Assembly (NCBI GenBank): GCA_030823955.1
Contig: JAVBYO010000006.1
Span: forward strand, 70,951-134,950
Length of the DNA: 64,000 nucleotides
Reading direction: 5' to 3'
DNA from: Gallionellaceae bacterium
Lineage (GTDB): Bacteria; Pseudomonadota; Gammaproteobacteria; Burkholderiales; Gallionellaceae
A program made the translations under genes and the position numbers. This document shows, piece after piece, positions 39,841 through 48,577 of the stretch; positions within the stretch are counted from its first letter, which is position 1, and the number at the start of each line of letters is the position of its first letter. The notes beneath the pieces were generated by a model that ran no database searches, was not told the DNA's origin, and worked only from the letters and a program-made list of their open reading frames with translations.

Positions 39841-40242
39841 ATGCGCCTGAGCCAACCGACACTCCTCCTGCTGGCAGCACTTTGTTTCCAGTCCGCTTCA
39901 TCCGCTGCGCAATCATGGAACGACATCCCGCTTGCTCAACGCGAGGCGCTCGCGCCGCTCGCTCAGGAATGGGACAAACTTTCCGAGAAACAACAGCGCA
40001 ACTTTCTCGGTATCGCCAAACGCTATCCGAAACTCACCCCGCTGCAACAGCAGCGTATGCATGATCGTCTGGTGAAGTGGAGCAAATTGACACCCGCGCA
40101 ACGTCAGCGCGCGCGCGAGAAATACAAGTCCTTCAACCAACTGCCACCCGAGAAACGCGAAGCCGCCAGAAAAAATCTGCGCGAGCGGCACGCCACAGAG
40201 ATACAGCCCAGAACCGGTGCCACACCTCCTGTCGGCCAATAA
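39841..40242 (+). CDS. DUF3106 family exported protein
   Basis: A 133-residue protein with a signal peptide (about 1-22) and Trp/Leu/Pro repeats of the DUF3106 type (LAQEWDKLSEKQQRNFL, RYPKLTPLQQQRM, KWSKLTPAQRQRAR, FNQLPPEKREA). Such repeats resemble CpxP/Spy-like periplasmic sensor helices. Third gene of the sigma/DUF3619/DUF3106 cassette; possibly the periplasmic input to the regulator (inference). Its stop is six bases from the convergent lptG end. Confidence 0.82.
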   Translation: MRLSQPTLLLLAALCFQSASSAAQSWNDIPLAQREALAPLAQEWDKLSEKQQRNFLGIAKRYPKLTPLQQQRMHDRLVKWSKLTPAQRQRAREKYKSFNQLPPEKREAARKNLRERHATEIQPRTGATPPVGQ

Positions 40243-40248
40243 CGGCAG

Positions 40249-41325
40249 CTAACGCCGCTCCGTACGCCACATCAACACAAAAGCAACCGCCAGATATACC
40301 CAGCTGATTGCGGTTGCGCTGGGCATCGGCCACCAGTCGTTCAATGCCCCCAGATTGGAGAATAACTTGCCGCCGAAGTGGTAACTCAAACCGAGCAGGA
40401 TACCGACGAACACCTTGCTGCTGATCCCGCCCTCGCGGCGGTGATAAGCCGCGAAGGGCAGCGCCAATAACATCATGATCAACACCGCGAACGGATAAGC
40501 GATCTTGTTCCACATCGCGATCTCGTAACGGCCGGTCTTCTGGCCGTTGTCACTCAAATGCCGGGTGTATTGATAAAGGTCGCGGGCAGACATCTTCTCC
40601 GGCAAACGCAACAACACGTTCAGTAATTTGGGGTTAAGCGTCGAATGCCATACCAGACTGGCCTGATTGAATACCGCCGAACCCTGCGTATTGAAACGTG
40701 TCTGCCGCACCCCTTCCAGCATCCACTGGTCGTTGCCGACATACGCTGCACGCTGGGCAGAAGTGATCGAGCGCAGATGATAGGTCTCGTCAAACTCATA
40801 GATACTAACATCCAGCATGGACGTATCGGGCATGACACTTTTGACGTTGACGAAACTGCGTTCATCCTTTGCCCAGACACCGGAACGGAACTCTTTAAGT
40901 AATACCCCCCGATTCTGAGCTTTCATCAATACTTCTTGCGCCAATTGATAACTCGGTGGCGCGATGAATTCACCAAACACGAAACACAACACCATCAGGG
41001 GAAAACCGATCTTGGTCAGCGCGAATACCATTTGCTGCAAAGACGCGCCGGAGCTGCGGTAGACCATCATTTCCGAATTGCTTGCCATCTGCACGATGGC
41101 AAAGATGGAGCCGATCAACACCGCCAAAGGAAATAACTCGTAGATATAGCCGGGGATAATGAGTCCGATATAGAGCAAAACATGGCCAAGACTATAATTT
41201 CCCTGCCCCATATCGCTCAACTCCTGGATCAGATCCATGAAGGCGAACAGCGTGACCAATACGGCAAAGACCAGAGCGATGCTGAAATAGATCTCTTTCG
41301 CCAGATAACGGGTCAACAGCCTCAT
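40249..41325 (-). CDS. lptG: LPS export ABC transporter permease LptG
   Basis: A 358-residue permease with six membrane helices and a large periplasmic beta-jellyroll domain, of the YjgP/YjgQ family. N-terminus MRLLTRYLAKEIY is canonical. With LptF and LptB it extracts lipopolysaccharide from the inner membrane and passes it to LptC/A. The ATG overlaps the lptF stop (ATGA). Confidence 0.95.
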   Translation of the reverse strand: MRLLTRYLAKEIYFSIALVFAVLVTLFAFMDLIQELSDMGQGNYSLGHVLLYIGLIIPGYIYELFPLAVLIGSIFAIVQMASNSEMMVYRSSGASLQQMVFALTKIGFPLMVLCFVFGEFIAPPSYQLAQEVLMKAQNRGVLLKEFRSGVWAKDERSFVNVKSVMPDTSMLDVSIYEFDETYHLRSITSAQRAAYVGNDQWMLEGVRQTRFNTQGSAVFNQASLVWHSTLNPKLLNVLLRLPEKMSARDLYQYTRHLSDNGQKTGRYEIAMWNKIAYPFAVLIMMLLALPFAAYHRREGGISSKVFVGILLGLSYHFGGKLFSNLGALNDWWPMPSATAISWVYLAVAFVLMWRTERR

Positions 41326-42464
41326 GGCAACAACCTCCGCCAAGAGAATACGGACAGCCGTTTGTAGAACAGTACCACCAGCAACATCAGCATCACGCTA
41401 TGCACAGCCCACAGGCCGACGCCGACACTAACCTTGCCCTGCCCGATCCAGGTCGTCGAGACTCCCATCATGTTGTTGTACGCCATATAGATCACTACCG
41501 CGATGATCAAATTGAGCGACCGGCCCGCGCGCGGATTCACAAAGCTGAGCGGGATCGCCAGCACCGCCAGGATCAGCGCACTGAGCGGCAAACCGACACG
41601 CCAAGCAAGTTCGGACAGGTTCCATCGGTTGGGATCCTGCACCAGTTGCGCAGTGGAGAGGCTCTTAAAATTGGGGCGCGACTCCTTGACCTCCGCCGCC
41701 TCGATACGTATCGCATAACGTTCAAACTCGGCGATCTTGAAATCGTGCCGCCCCGGCTCCCCCTCGTACCGAGTACCATTCAACATCACCAGAAAACGAT
41801 CCCCGTTCGGTGCGATCTCCTGCAACCCCTCCTTGGCGACCATCGTCCCCTCTTTGCTGTTCCGCACAGACTGGACGAAGATATTACTCACGCGCTCGCT
41901 CCCTGCATCGATGTTCTCCATGAAGAACACCTGATTCCCCTCATTTGACTCGCGGAACACCCCCGGCTTGGCCAAAGTGACTTCGTCCTTTGCATTCAGC
42001 TGCCCCTTGAATTCTTCCGCTTTCTGTCTGGACCACGGCGTCAGCACAAAACTCAGCAAGGCGATGAGACATACCACCGGAACAGCGAATCCCATCACCG
42101 GGCGTATCCAACGGGTCAGCCCTATCCCGGAAGAGAACCACACTACCATCTCGCTATCGCGATAACTCCGCGTCAGCGTCAGCAGGATGGAAAAATACAA
42201 ACTGACGGAAAGCAATATCGGCAGATAGTTCAGCGCGCTGAAACCGACCAGGGCCGCCACCCCCTCGACCGCCAGCGCGCCGCTCACAGAATCTCCCAGC
42301 AGCCGGATCAACTGGGTAAACACAACGATACCGAGCAGAATGGAAGACACGAATGCCCCGGTGACAAAGAATTCACGCACCAACGCGCGATGGAAGATGC
42401 TGCTCCTGATACGAGAACGTGATGATTTTGACTTTTGTCGGCGAGATTGCGGATAATCCGGCAT
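41322..42464 (-). CDS. lptF: LPS export ABC transporter permease LptF
   Basis: A 380-residue partner of LptG, same fold: IFHRALVREFFVTGAFV start of helix 1, periplasmic jellyroll in the middle and three C-terminal helices. I chose the ATG at 42464 (basic segment SRRQKSKSSRSRIR then helix 1); the frame is open further upstream into the divergent pepA gene and is not used. Only 36 bases separate it from pepA, a conserved divergent arrangement. Confidence 0.93.
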   Translation of the reverse strand: MPDYPQSRRQKSKSSRSRIRSSIFHRALVREFFVTGAFVSSILLGIVVFTQLIRLLGDSVSGALAVEGVAALVGFSALNYLPILLSVSLYFSILLTLTRSYRDSEMVVWFSSGIGLTRWIRPVMGFAVPVVCLIALLSFVLTPWSRQKAEEFKGQLNAKDEVTLAKPGVFRESNEGNQVFFMENIDAGSERVSNIFVQSVRNSKEGTMVAKEGLQEIAPNGDRFLVMLNGTRYEGEPGRHDFKIAEFERYAIRIEAAEVKESRPNFKSLSTAQLVQDPNRWNLSELAWRVGLPLSALILAVLAIPLSFVNPRAGRSLNLIIAVVIYMAYNNMMGVSTTWIGQGKVSVGVGLWAVHSVMLMLLVVLFYKRLSVFSWRRLLP

Positions 42465-42500
42465 AGTGCGCAGCACAGGAAAACATAAGGGGAATGAGGT

Positions 42501-43988
42501 ATGGAATTTAGCATAAAACAGGGCAGTCCGGAAAAACTGAAGTGTGGCTGTCTCGTGGTCGGCGTATTCGACGGCGGCAAACTGTCGAAAGCGGCACAGA
42601 TGATCGACAAGGTCGCGCAGCACGCTCTCAGTGATCTCATTGCGCGCGGCGATATGGACGGCAAAGCCGCGACCACCTTGTTGCTGCACAAACTGCCCGG
42701 CGTCGCGACCGAGCGTGTGTTACTGGTCGGCTTGGGCAAGGCCGGCGAACTCGACAATAAAACCAGTCTGGATATCCTGCGCGCAACTTTCTGCGCAGTG
42801 AATGCCACGCCGGCCAAAGATGCGACGCTGTATCTCACCGACGAAGGTGTCGGCAAGGATGCCGTGTGGATACTCAAACAAGCGGTACTCACCGCCGCCG
42901 AACAGGTATTCCGCGCCGACAGCCTGAAGAGCAAGCCCGCCAAAGCGGCAGCGCTGAAGAGCGTCACCTTCGCCACGCTGGATAAACCAACCGCCGCGCT
43001 GAAGAACACCCTTGAACAAACCGCAGCCACCACACGCGGCATGGCACTTACCAAGACACTGGCCAATCTGCCGGGCAATATCTGTACCCCCACCTACCTC
43101 GCCGCCCAGGCGCTGGCTCTGGGCAAAGCGCACAAAAGCATCAAAACCACCGTACTGGAAGAAAAGGACATGCAGAAACTCGGCATGGGTTCTTTCCTGT
43201 CCGTCACACGCGGCAGCGAACAACCGGCCAAGCTCATCACGCTGGAATATTGCGGCGCGGACAAAAAACAGAAGCCTATCGTACTGGTCGGCAAAGGCAT
43301 CACCTTCGACACCGGCGGCATCTCGCTCAAGCCCGGTGCCGACATGGACGAGATGAAGTACGACATGTGTGGTGCGGCCAGCGTGCTGGGCACCCTGCAG
43401 GCCGTGGCCGAGATGGGGCTGAAGCTCAACGTGGTCGGCGTCATCCCGACCTGCGAGAACATGCCCTCCGGCAAAGCCACCAAGCCGGGCGACATCGTCA
43501 CCAGCATGTCCGGCCAGACCATCGAGATATTGAATACCGACGCGGAAGGTCGCTTGATCCTGTGCGATGCGCTGACCTACTCAAAGAAATTCAACCCCGA
43601 CACTGTGGTCGATATCGCCACCCTCACCGGCGCTTGTGTGATCGCTCTGGGTCATGTCGCCAGCGGCATGTTCAGTAACGACGACAAACTCGCCAAGGAG
43701 CTCATCGCTGCGGGCGATCAGGCGCACGACCGCATCTGGCAACTGCCGCTGTGGGACGACTACCAGCCGCTGCTGGACAGCAACTTCGCCGACATGCAGA
43801 ACATCGGCGGGCGCGCGGGCGGCACCATCACGGCGGCCTGCTTCCTCGCGCGCTTCACCAAGGATTACCGCTGGGCGCACTTGGACATCGCCGGCACGGC
43901 CAACCTCTCCGGCAAGAACAAAGGCGCAACCGGTCGTCCGGTGCCGTTGCTCACGCAGTATCTGATCAATCGCACGGCAGCGAAGTGA
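42501..43988 (+). CDS. pepA: Leucyl aminopeptidase (M17)
   Basis: A 495-residue two-metal aminopeptidase. C-terminal catalytic domain has VGKGITFDTGG with metal-binding Lys and Asp, and the family signature NTDAEGRLIL with metal-binding Asp and Glu. The N-terminal macro-like domain is intact; in E. coli PepA also binds DNA. GAGGT precedes the ATG. Its stop overlaps the GTG of holC. Confidence 0.96.
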   Translation: MEFSIKQGSPEKLKCGCLVVGVFDGGKLSKAAQMIDKVAQHALSDLIARGDMDGKAATTLLLHKLPGVATERVLLVGLGKAGELDNKTSLDILRATFCAVNATPAKDATLYLTDEGVGKDAVWILKQAVLTAAEQVFRADSLKSKPAKAAALKSVTFATLDKPTAALKNTLEQTAATTRGMALTKTLANLPGNICTPTYLAAQALALGKAHKSIKTTVLEEKDMQKLGMGSFLSVTRGSEQPAKLITLEYCGADKKQKPIVLVGKGITFDTGGISLKPGADMDEMKYDMCGAASVLGTLQAVAEMGLKLNVVGVIPTCENMPSGKATKPGDIVTSMSGQTIEILNTDAEGRLILCDALTYSKKFNPDTVVDIATLTGACVIALGHVASGMFSNDDKLAKELIAAGDQAHDRIWQLPLWDDYQPLLDSNFADMQNIGGRAGGTITAACFLARFTKDYRWAHLDIAGTANLSGKNKGATGRPVPLLTQYLINRTAAK

Positions 43989-44419
43989 CCAAGGTCGATT
44001 TTTATACGGGCAGTGAGGATAAGTTACGCACCGCTTGCCAACTGAGCCATAAAGCGATGCAGAACGGCTTGCGCGTGCTGTTGCATGTGCCGGACGAAGA
44101 TATGGCGGACAAGCTCGACAAACTGCTGTGGCACTTCCCTGCCACCGCTTTTTTGCCGCACTGCCACAGTCATGCCGCAGAGGCAGCCGACATGCCGGTC
44201 GTCATCGGTCGCGACGAGACTTTCCCGCATTCGGAACTGCTCATCAGCCTGCACGACACCTGCCAGCCGTTCTTCAGCCGTTTCGAACGTGTCATCGAGA
44301 TCGTCAGCCAGTCCGATGATGACGCCAAGCTGGGGCGCGAACGGTATGTGTTCTATAAAGACCGTGGTTACGAACTGCGCCATTTCGACCTGCTAAAGAA
44401 ACAGGGGACTGCGGGATGA
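43985..44419 (+). CDS. holC: DNA polymerase III chi subunit
   Basis: A 144-residue protein of the HolC family (N-terminus [13 protein letters not shown], then ARTACQL-like and LLWHF segments). Chi links the clamp loader to SSB. Start is GTG at 43985, overlapping the pepA stop. The order pepA-holC-valS is conserved in proteobacteria. Its own stop overlaps the ATG of the next frame. Confidence 0.92.
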   Translation: MTKVDFYTGSEDKLRTACQLSHKAMQNGLRVLLHVPDEDMADKLDKLLWHFPATAFLPHCHSHAAEAADMPVVIGRDETFPHSELLISLHDTCQPFFSRFERVIEIVSQSDDDAKLGRERYVFYKDRGYELRHFDLLKKQGTAG

Positions 44420-44847
44420 GCGGACACAAGGCCGACAAGATCGATCTTGGCCGCATCCCGGTACTGACCGAAGTCATCGACGGCACACCGCTCGACATCC
44501 CGGTATTGACGGAAGAGGTCACGCTTCCGCCGACGGCGAAAAGCAACCATCTGCGGACACAAATCACCGCCAGCACCCCCGCCCCTGCCGGGATAACATT
44601 ATCCCCCGCGCAGTGCGAACACTTTTCTGCCGCCCTCGTTGCACGTATCGAAGCTTGGCTATTCCAGCGTTATGACTCGAACACGGATGCCGACTGGCCG
44701 GAACTGCAACGGGCATTGCCGGAGCTGATCCACGCGCAATTCAGAGAATCCGCCGGCATCGCGCCATCCGCGTCCGGCATAGGTATAATCCCCGCCTCTT
44801 TCGACCAGCCCAGTACAGGCTCATCAGCCGCACCACGACCAAACAGC
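44416..44847 (+). CDS. DUF2486-like hypothetical frame, in frame with valS without a stop
   Basis: A 144-codon reading frame starting ATG at 44416 (ATGA overlap with holC) and running without a stop into valS. It begins with [14 protein letters not shown] and DIPVLTEEV, resembling the IPVLTEV signature of DUF2486 proteins that lie between holC and valS in betaproteobacteria. A conserved-looking helical part ([20 protein letters not shown]) follows. The last 30 codons are low-complexity and overlap a TATAAT. Either it is a genuine N-terminal extension of ValRS, giving an 1109-residue fusion, or the stop was lost and valS still starts at its own ATG. Confidence 0.6.
44784..44789 (+). promoter_or_regulatory. 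TATAAT -10 element upstream of valS
   Basis: A perfect TATAAT in the sequence GGCATAGGTATAATCCCCGCC, 58 bases before the valS ATG. No good -35 is seen 17 bases upstream (GCGCCA). It may be an internal promoter inside the preceding reading frame. Confidence 0.4.
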
Positions 44848-47745
44848 ATGGATACCAACGAACTCGCAAAAAGTTTTGAACCGAAGACCACCGAAGCCTA
44901 TTGGTACGACAAATGGGAAAGCTCGGGATATTTCAAGGCCGGACTCGACCCGAACAAAACCGAATCGTTCTGCATCCAGTTGCCGCCTCCTAATGTCACC
45001 GGCACCTTGCACATGGGCCACGGCTTCAACCAGACCCTGATGGATGCACTCACGCGTTATCACCGCATGCGCGGCGACAACACACTGTGGCAGCCCGGTA
45101 CCGACCATGCAGGCATCGCCACGCAGATCGTGGTCGAACGCCAGCTCGACGCGCAAGGCATCTCGCGCCACGACCTGGGGCGCGAAAAGTTCATCGAAAA
45201 GGTGTGGGAATGGAAGGAGTTCTCGGGCAATACCATCACCAAACAGATGCGCCGCCTCGGCACTTCGCCCGACTGGTCGCGCGAACGCTTCACCATGGAC
45301 CCCAAGCTCTCCAAGATCGTCACCGAAACTTTCGTGCGCCTGTTCAACGAAGGCCTGATCTATCGCGGCAAACGTCTGGTGAATTGGGACCCCAAGCTGC
45401 ACACCGCCGTATCCGACCTCGAAGTGGTGCAGGAAGAGGAAGACGGTTTCATGTATCACATCCGTTACCCGCTGGCCGGAAAGGATAGTGCGCACGGATT
45501 GACTCACCTCGTCGTTGCCACCACCCGCCCCGAAACCATGCTGGGCGACGTCGCGGTCATGGTGCATCCGGAAGACGAACGTTACCGGCACCTCATCGGC
45601 AAGAAGGTGAAATTGCCGCTGTGCAATCGTGACATCCCTGTCATCGCGGATGAATATGTCGACCGGGAGTTCGGCACCGGCGTGGTGAAAGTCACTCCCG
45701 CGCACGACTTCAACGACTATGCCGTAGGCCAACGGCACAGACTCCCAATGATCAACATACTCACGCTGGACGGGAAGATCAAAGGCAGAAGCAACGCGAC
45801 ACTGGAAGTAAAGTCCGGCAGCCGCCGCGAAACGCTGAGCCAGGCCCTGCAGCACCATGAAACGGTCGAAGACATCCCCGAGAAATATCACGACTTGGAT
45901 CGTTTCCAAGCACGCAAACAGATCGTCGCCGATCTCAAAGACGCCGGCCTGTTCGAAAAAGAAGAGAAACACAAACTCAAGGTGCCGCGCGGCGACCGTA
46001 CCGGCGTAGTGATCGAGCCCATGCTCACCGACCAGTGGTTCGTCGCGATGAGCAAACCCGGCAACGGCGGCAAGAGCATCACCGAGCAGGCGCTGGAAGT
46101 GGTCGCCTCCGGCGAGATCCGCTTCCATCCCGAAAACTGGGTGAACACCTACAACCAATGGCTGAACAACATCCAGGATTGGTGCATCTCGCGCCAACTG
46201 TGGTGGGGACACCAGATCCCGGCATGGTACGGCGAGAACGGGGAAGTATTCGTCGCCCACGATGAAGCCGAAGCCCTCCAGCTTGCCGCCAAGGCGGGTT
46301 ATAGCGGCAATCTCAAGCGCGACGACGATGTGCTGGACACCTGGTTCTCTTCCGCGCTGTGGCCCTTCTCCACGCTGGACTGGACACCGGATTATCCGGC
46401 CCGATCCAACCCGGCACTCGAAATGTATCTCCCTTCCTCGGTATTGGTCACCGGCTTCGACATCATCTTCTTCTGGGTGGCGCGCATGGTGATGATGACC
46501 AAACACATCACCGGCAAGATTCCGTTCAAGGACGTATACGTGCATGGCCTGATCCGCGATGCGGAAGGACAGAAGATGTCCAAGTCCAAAGGCAATGTGC
46601 TCGACCCCATCGATCTCATCGACGGCATCGGCATCGAGGAACTGGTCAAGAAGCGCACCACCGGGCTGATGAACCCAAAGCAGGCGGAACAGATCGAAAA
46701 ACGCACGCGCAAAGAGTTCCCGGAAGGCATCCCCGCTTTCGGCACCGACGCATTGCGCTTCACTTTCGCCTCCCTGGCTTCGCCCGGACGCGATATCAAA
46801 TTCGACATGCAACGTTGCGAGGGCTATCGCAACTTCTGCAACAAGTTATGGAACGCCACCCGTTTCGTGCTGATGAATTGCGAGGACAAGGATACCGGCC
46901 TAGACGAATCGCTGCCGCGCGAATATTCCGCCGCCGACCAGTGGATGATCAGCCTGCTGCAGAAGGCCGAAACTGAAATGGCTACACACTTTGCGGAATA
47001 CCGTTTCGATTTTGCCGCACGCACGATCTATGAACTGGTGTGGGACACCTATTGCGACTGGTACGTAGAGCTGGCCAAGGTGCAGATCGCCGGCGGCAAC
47101 GATGCCCAGCAACGTGCCACGCGCCGCACCCTGGTACGGGTACTGGAGACCATCCTGCGCCTGGCACATCCCGTCATCCCGTTCATCACCGAAGCACTGT
47201 GGCAAAAGGTCGCTCCACTGGCCGGAGCACAGGGCGACACCATCATGCTGCAGACTTATCCCGCGCCCAATCCAGCGTTCATTTCCGCAACCGCGATCGA
47301 GACCGTCACCCTGCTGCAGGAGATGATCAACGCCTGCCGCAAACTGCGCAGCGAGATGAACATCTCGCCCGCGTTGCGGGTACCTCTCGTTGCGGCGGGT
47401 GACGCCGACACCTTGCTCGGTTTTGCGCCCTATTTGCAGGCGCTGGCGAAACTGAGCGAAGTGCAGGTCGTGGCCGAACTACCGGAAGGTGATGCTCCGG
47501 TCTCCATCGTTGGCAACTTCAAGCTGATGCTGAAAGTGGAGATCGATGTGACGGCAGAACGCGAGCGTCTGGACAAAGAGATCACCCGCCTGTCCGGCGA
47601 GATCGCCAAAGCGGAAAGCAAGCTGAACAACGAAAGTTTTGTGGCACGTGCGCCTGCGGCGGTGGTGGAGCAGGAGAAAAAACGTCTGGAAGACTTCAGC
47701 GCGACAGTGAATCAGTTGCAGGTGCAGCGCAGCAAACTAGGCTAA
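44848..47745 (+). CDS. valS: Valyl-tRNA synthetase
   Basis: A 965-residue class I synthetase when started at the ATG at 44848. HIGH is present as HMGH, KMSKS as KMSKSKGN, the editing domain as the [13 protein letters not shown] segment, and the anticodon-binding domain is followed by the C-terminal coiled coil (about 900-965). Length matches the family, and [13 protein letters not shown] lines up with known N-termini, favouring this start over the in-frame ATG 144 codons upstream. Confidence 0.96.
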   Translation: MDTNELAKSFEPKTTEAYWYDKWESSGYFKAGLDPNKTESFCIQLPPPNVTGTLHMGHGFNQTLMDALTRYHRMRGDNTLWQPGTDHAGIATQIVVERQLDAQGISRHDLGREKFIEKVWEWKEFSGNTITKQMRRLGTSPDWSRERFTMDPKLSKIVTETFVRLFNEGLIYRGKRLVNWDPKLHTAVSDLEVVQEEEDGFMYHIRYPLAGKDSAHGLTHLVVATTRPETMLGDVAVMVHPEDERYRHLIGKKVKLPLCNRDIPVIADEYVDREFGTGVVKVTPAHDFNDYAVGQRHRLPMINILTLDGKIKGRSNATLEVKSGSRRETLSQALQHHETVEDIPEKYHDLDRFQARKQIVADLKDAGLFEKEEKHKLKVPRGDRTGVVIEPMLTDQWFVAMSKPGNGGKSITEQALEVVASGEIRFHPENWVNTYNQWLNNIQDWCISRQLWWGHQIPAWYGENGEVFVAHDEAEALQLAAKAGYSGNLKRDDDVLDTWFSSALWPFSTLDWTPDYPARSNPALEMYLPSSVLVTGFDIIFFWVARMVMMTKHITGKIPFKDVYVHGLIRDAEGQKMSKSKGNVLDPIDLIDGIGIEELVKKRTTGLMNPKQAEQIEKRTRKEFPEGIPAFGTDALRFTFASLASPGRDIKFDMQRCEGYRNFCNKLWNATRFVLMNCEDKDTGLDESLPREYSAADQWMISLLQKAETEMATHFAEYRFDFAARTIYELVWDTYCDWYVELAKVQIAGGNDAQQRATRRTLVRVLETILRLAHPVIPFITEALWQKVAPLAGAQGDTIMLQTYPAPNPAFISATAIETVTLLQEMINACRKLRSEMNISPALRVPLVAAGDADTLLGFAPYLQALAKLSEVQVVAELPEGDAPVSIVGNFKLMLKVEIDVTAERERLDKEITRLSGEIAKAESKLNNESFVARAPAAVVEQEKKRLEDFSATVNQLQVQRSKLG

Positions 47746-47814
47746 CCCGGCGCAGGGCGGGCTGCTGTCGATTTCCCCTTTGGGATTTAGAAACACACTG
47801 ATTCATCGACTCCG

Positions 47815-47850
47815 CTCCCTCCCCTTTTGGGGGAGGGTTGGGGTGAGGGG
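47815..47850. repeat. GC-rich CTCCCTCCCC/GGGGGAGGG intergenic repeat-like hairpin
   Basis: CCCTCCCC (47817-47824) pairs with GGGGAGGG (47830-47837), followed by TTGGGGTGAGGGG. The same type of sequence is common in intergenic regions of many proteobacteria. It lies between valS and tusA, convergent genes, and may act as a transcription end. Nothing else is evident in this 120-base gap. Confidence 0.5.
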
Positions 47851-47866
47851 ATAAATCAGCCTGCCC

Positions 47867-48109
47867 TTAGTCTGCACGGCGACGGATCAGGAAGATGAAT
47901 TCGTCGCCGCATACTTCCGACGACAGCAGCTCGTTACCTGTCTTGCTGCAAAAATCCAGAAAATCCTTGGGTGAGCCTTGGTCGGTCGCCACTATCCTCA
48001 ATACCTGGCCGGCGCGCATCGCCGCCAGCGACTTCTTGGCCCGCAGAATAGGCAAGGGACAGGCCAGCTTACGCACATCCAGTTCCGCGTCGAACTCAAC
48101 CCCGCTCAT
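47867..48109 (-). CDS. tusA: TusA-family sulphurtransferase
   Basis: An 80-residue sulphur carrier with the CPxP motif (KLACPLPILRAKK), whose Cys carries persulphide, and the C-terminal segment FIFLIRR. TusA relays sulphur for tRNA thiolation, molybdenum cofactor or sulphur oxidation. It overlaps the rhodanese gene (ATGA), a natural partner that supplies persulphide. Confidence 0.92.
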   Translation of the reverse strand: MSGVEFDAELDVRKLACPLPILRAKKSLAAMRAGQVLRIVATDQGSPKDFLDFCSKTGNELLSSEVCGDEFIFLIRRRAD

Positions 48110-48423
48110 GCCACGATCTCGCCGCCACTCTGCGCCCAGGCGGTGATACCGCCTTGCAGGTTATAGACATCCAACATCCCCTGATTCGCCGCAAAGGCCG
48201 CCGCCTGCGCCGAACGTCCGCCCATCTGGCAATAGAACACGGTCGGCCGCTTGTCATCCATTTCCTGCAGACGCATAGGCAGCAGGTGCAGCGGCAATTT
48301 CAGCGCACCCTTGATAAAACCGCGCGCCACTTCCGCATCCGTGCGCACATCCACCAGCGCGACCTTTCCCGCCACCAGCAAAGGCTGCAATTCAGCAACC
48401 GTCATGTCTTTGTAACTCATCAT
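48106..48423 (-). CDS. Rhodanese-like sulphurtransferase
   Basis: A single rhodanese domain of 105 residues. The active-site loop is CQMGGRS with the catalytic Cys, and LVDVRTDAEVARGFIKGA is the usual N-terminal motif. It probably passes sulphur to TusA, with which it is translationally coupled. The start is at one of two consecutive ATGs (48423 or 48420), with GGAG upstream; the frame is open further but lacks support. Confidence 0.88.
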   Translation of the reverse strand: MMSYKDMTVAELQPLLVAGKVALVDVRTDAEVARGFIKGALKLPLHLLPMRLQEMDDKRPTVFYCQMGGRSAQAAAFAANQGMLDVYNLQGGITAWAQSGGEIVA

Positions 48424-48454
48424 CCACTGACTCCGTATTATCCGTACCGATCTT

Positions 48455-48479
48455 CCGCCCCCGGCTCCACCGGGGGCGG
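48455..48479. other. Strong GC hairpin between rhodanese gene and bepA
   Basis: A perfect 10-bp stem, CCGCCCCCGG / CCGGGGGCGG with a CTCCA loop, in the 154-base divergent gap. It has no T run on either strand. It would be in the leader of the rhodanese-tusA transcript if that starts further upstream. Confidence 0.5.
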
Positions 48480-48542
48480 GCATTCTGCGGGTTTACACAG
48501 CGACTGTCCAGATTTCAGCGCGGCCAAACCCGGTAAAGCTCT

Positions 48543-48570
48543 GTTGACAATCATACAAAGCCGTTATCAT
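48543..48570 (+). promoter_or_regulatory. Sigma-70 promoter of bepA
   Basis: Consensus -35 TTGACA (48543-48548), 16-base spacer, -10 TATCAT (48565-48570). The expected start of transcription falls within one or two bases of the bepA ATG at 48578. Confidence 0.6.
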
Positions 48571-48577
48571 AGCCGCT

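Noticed and set aside
44824-46812. A 662-codon open frame antisense to valS
   Set aside because: It mirrors a GC-rich, codon-biased gene with strong ValRS motifs; the antisense product has no recognisable domain or ribosome-binding site.
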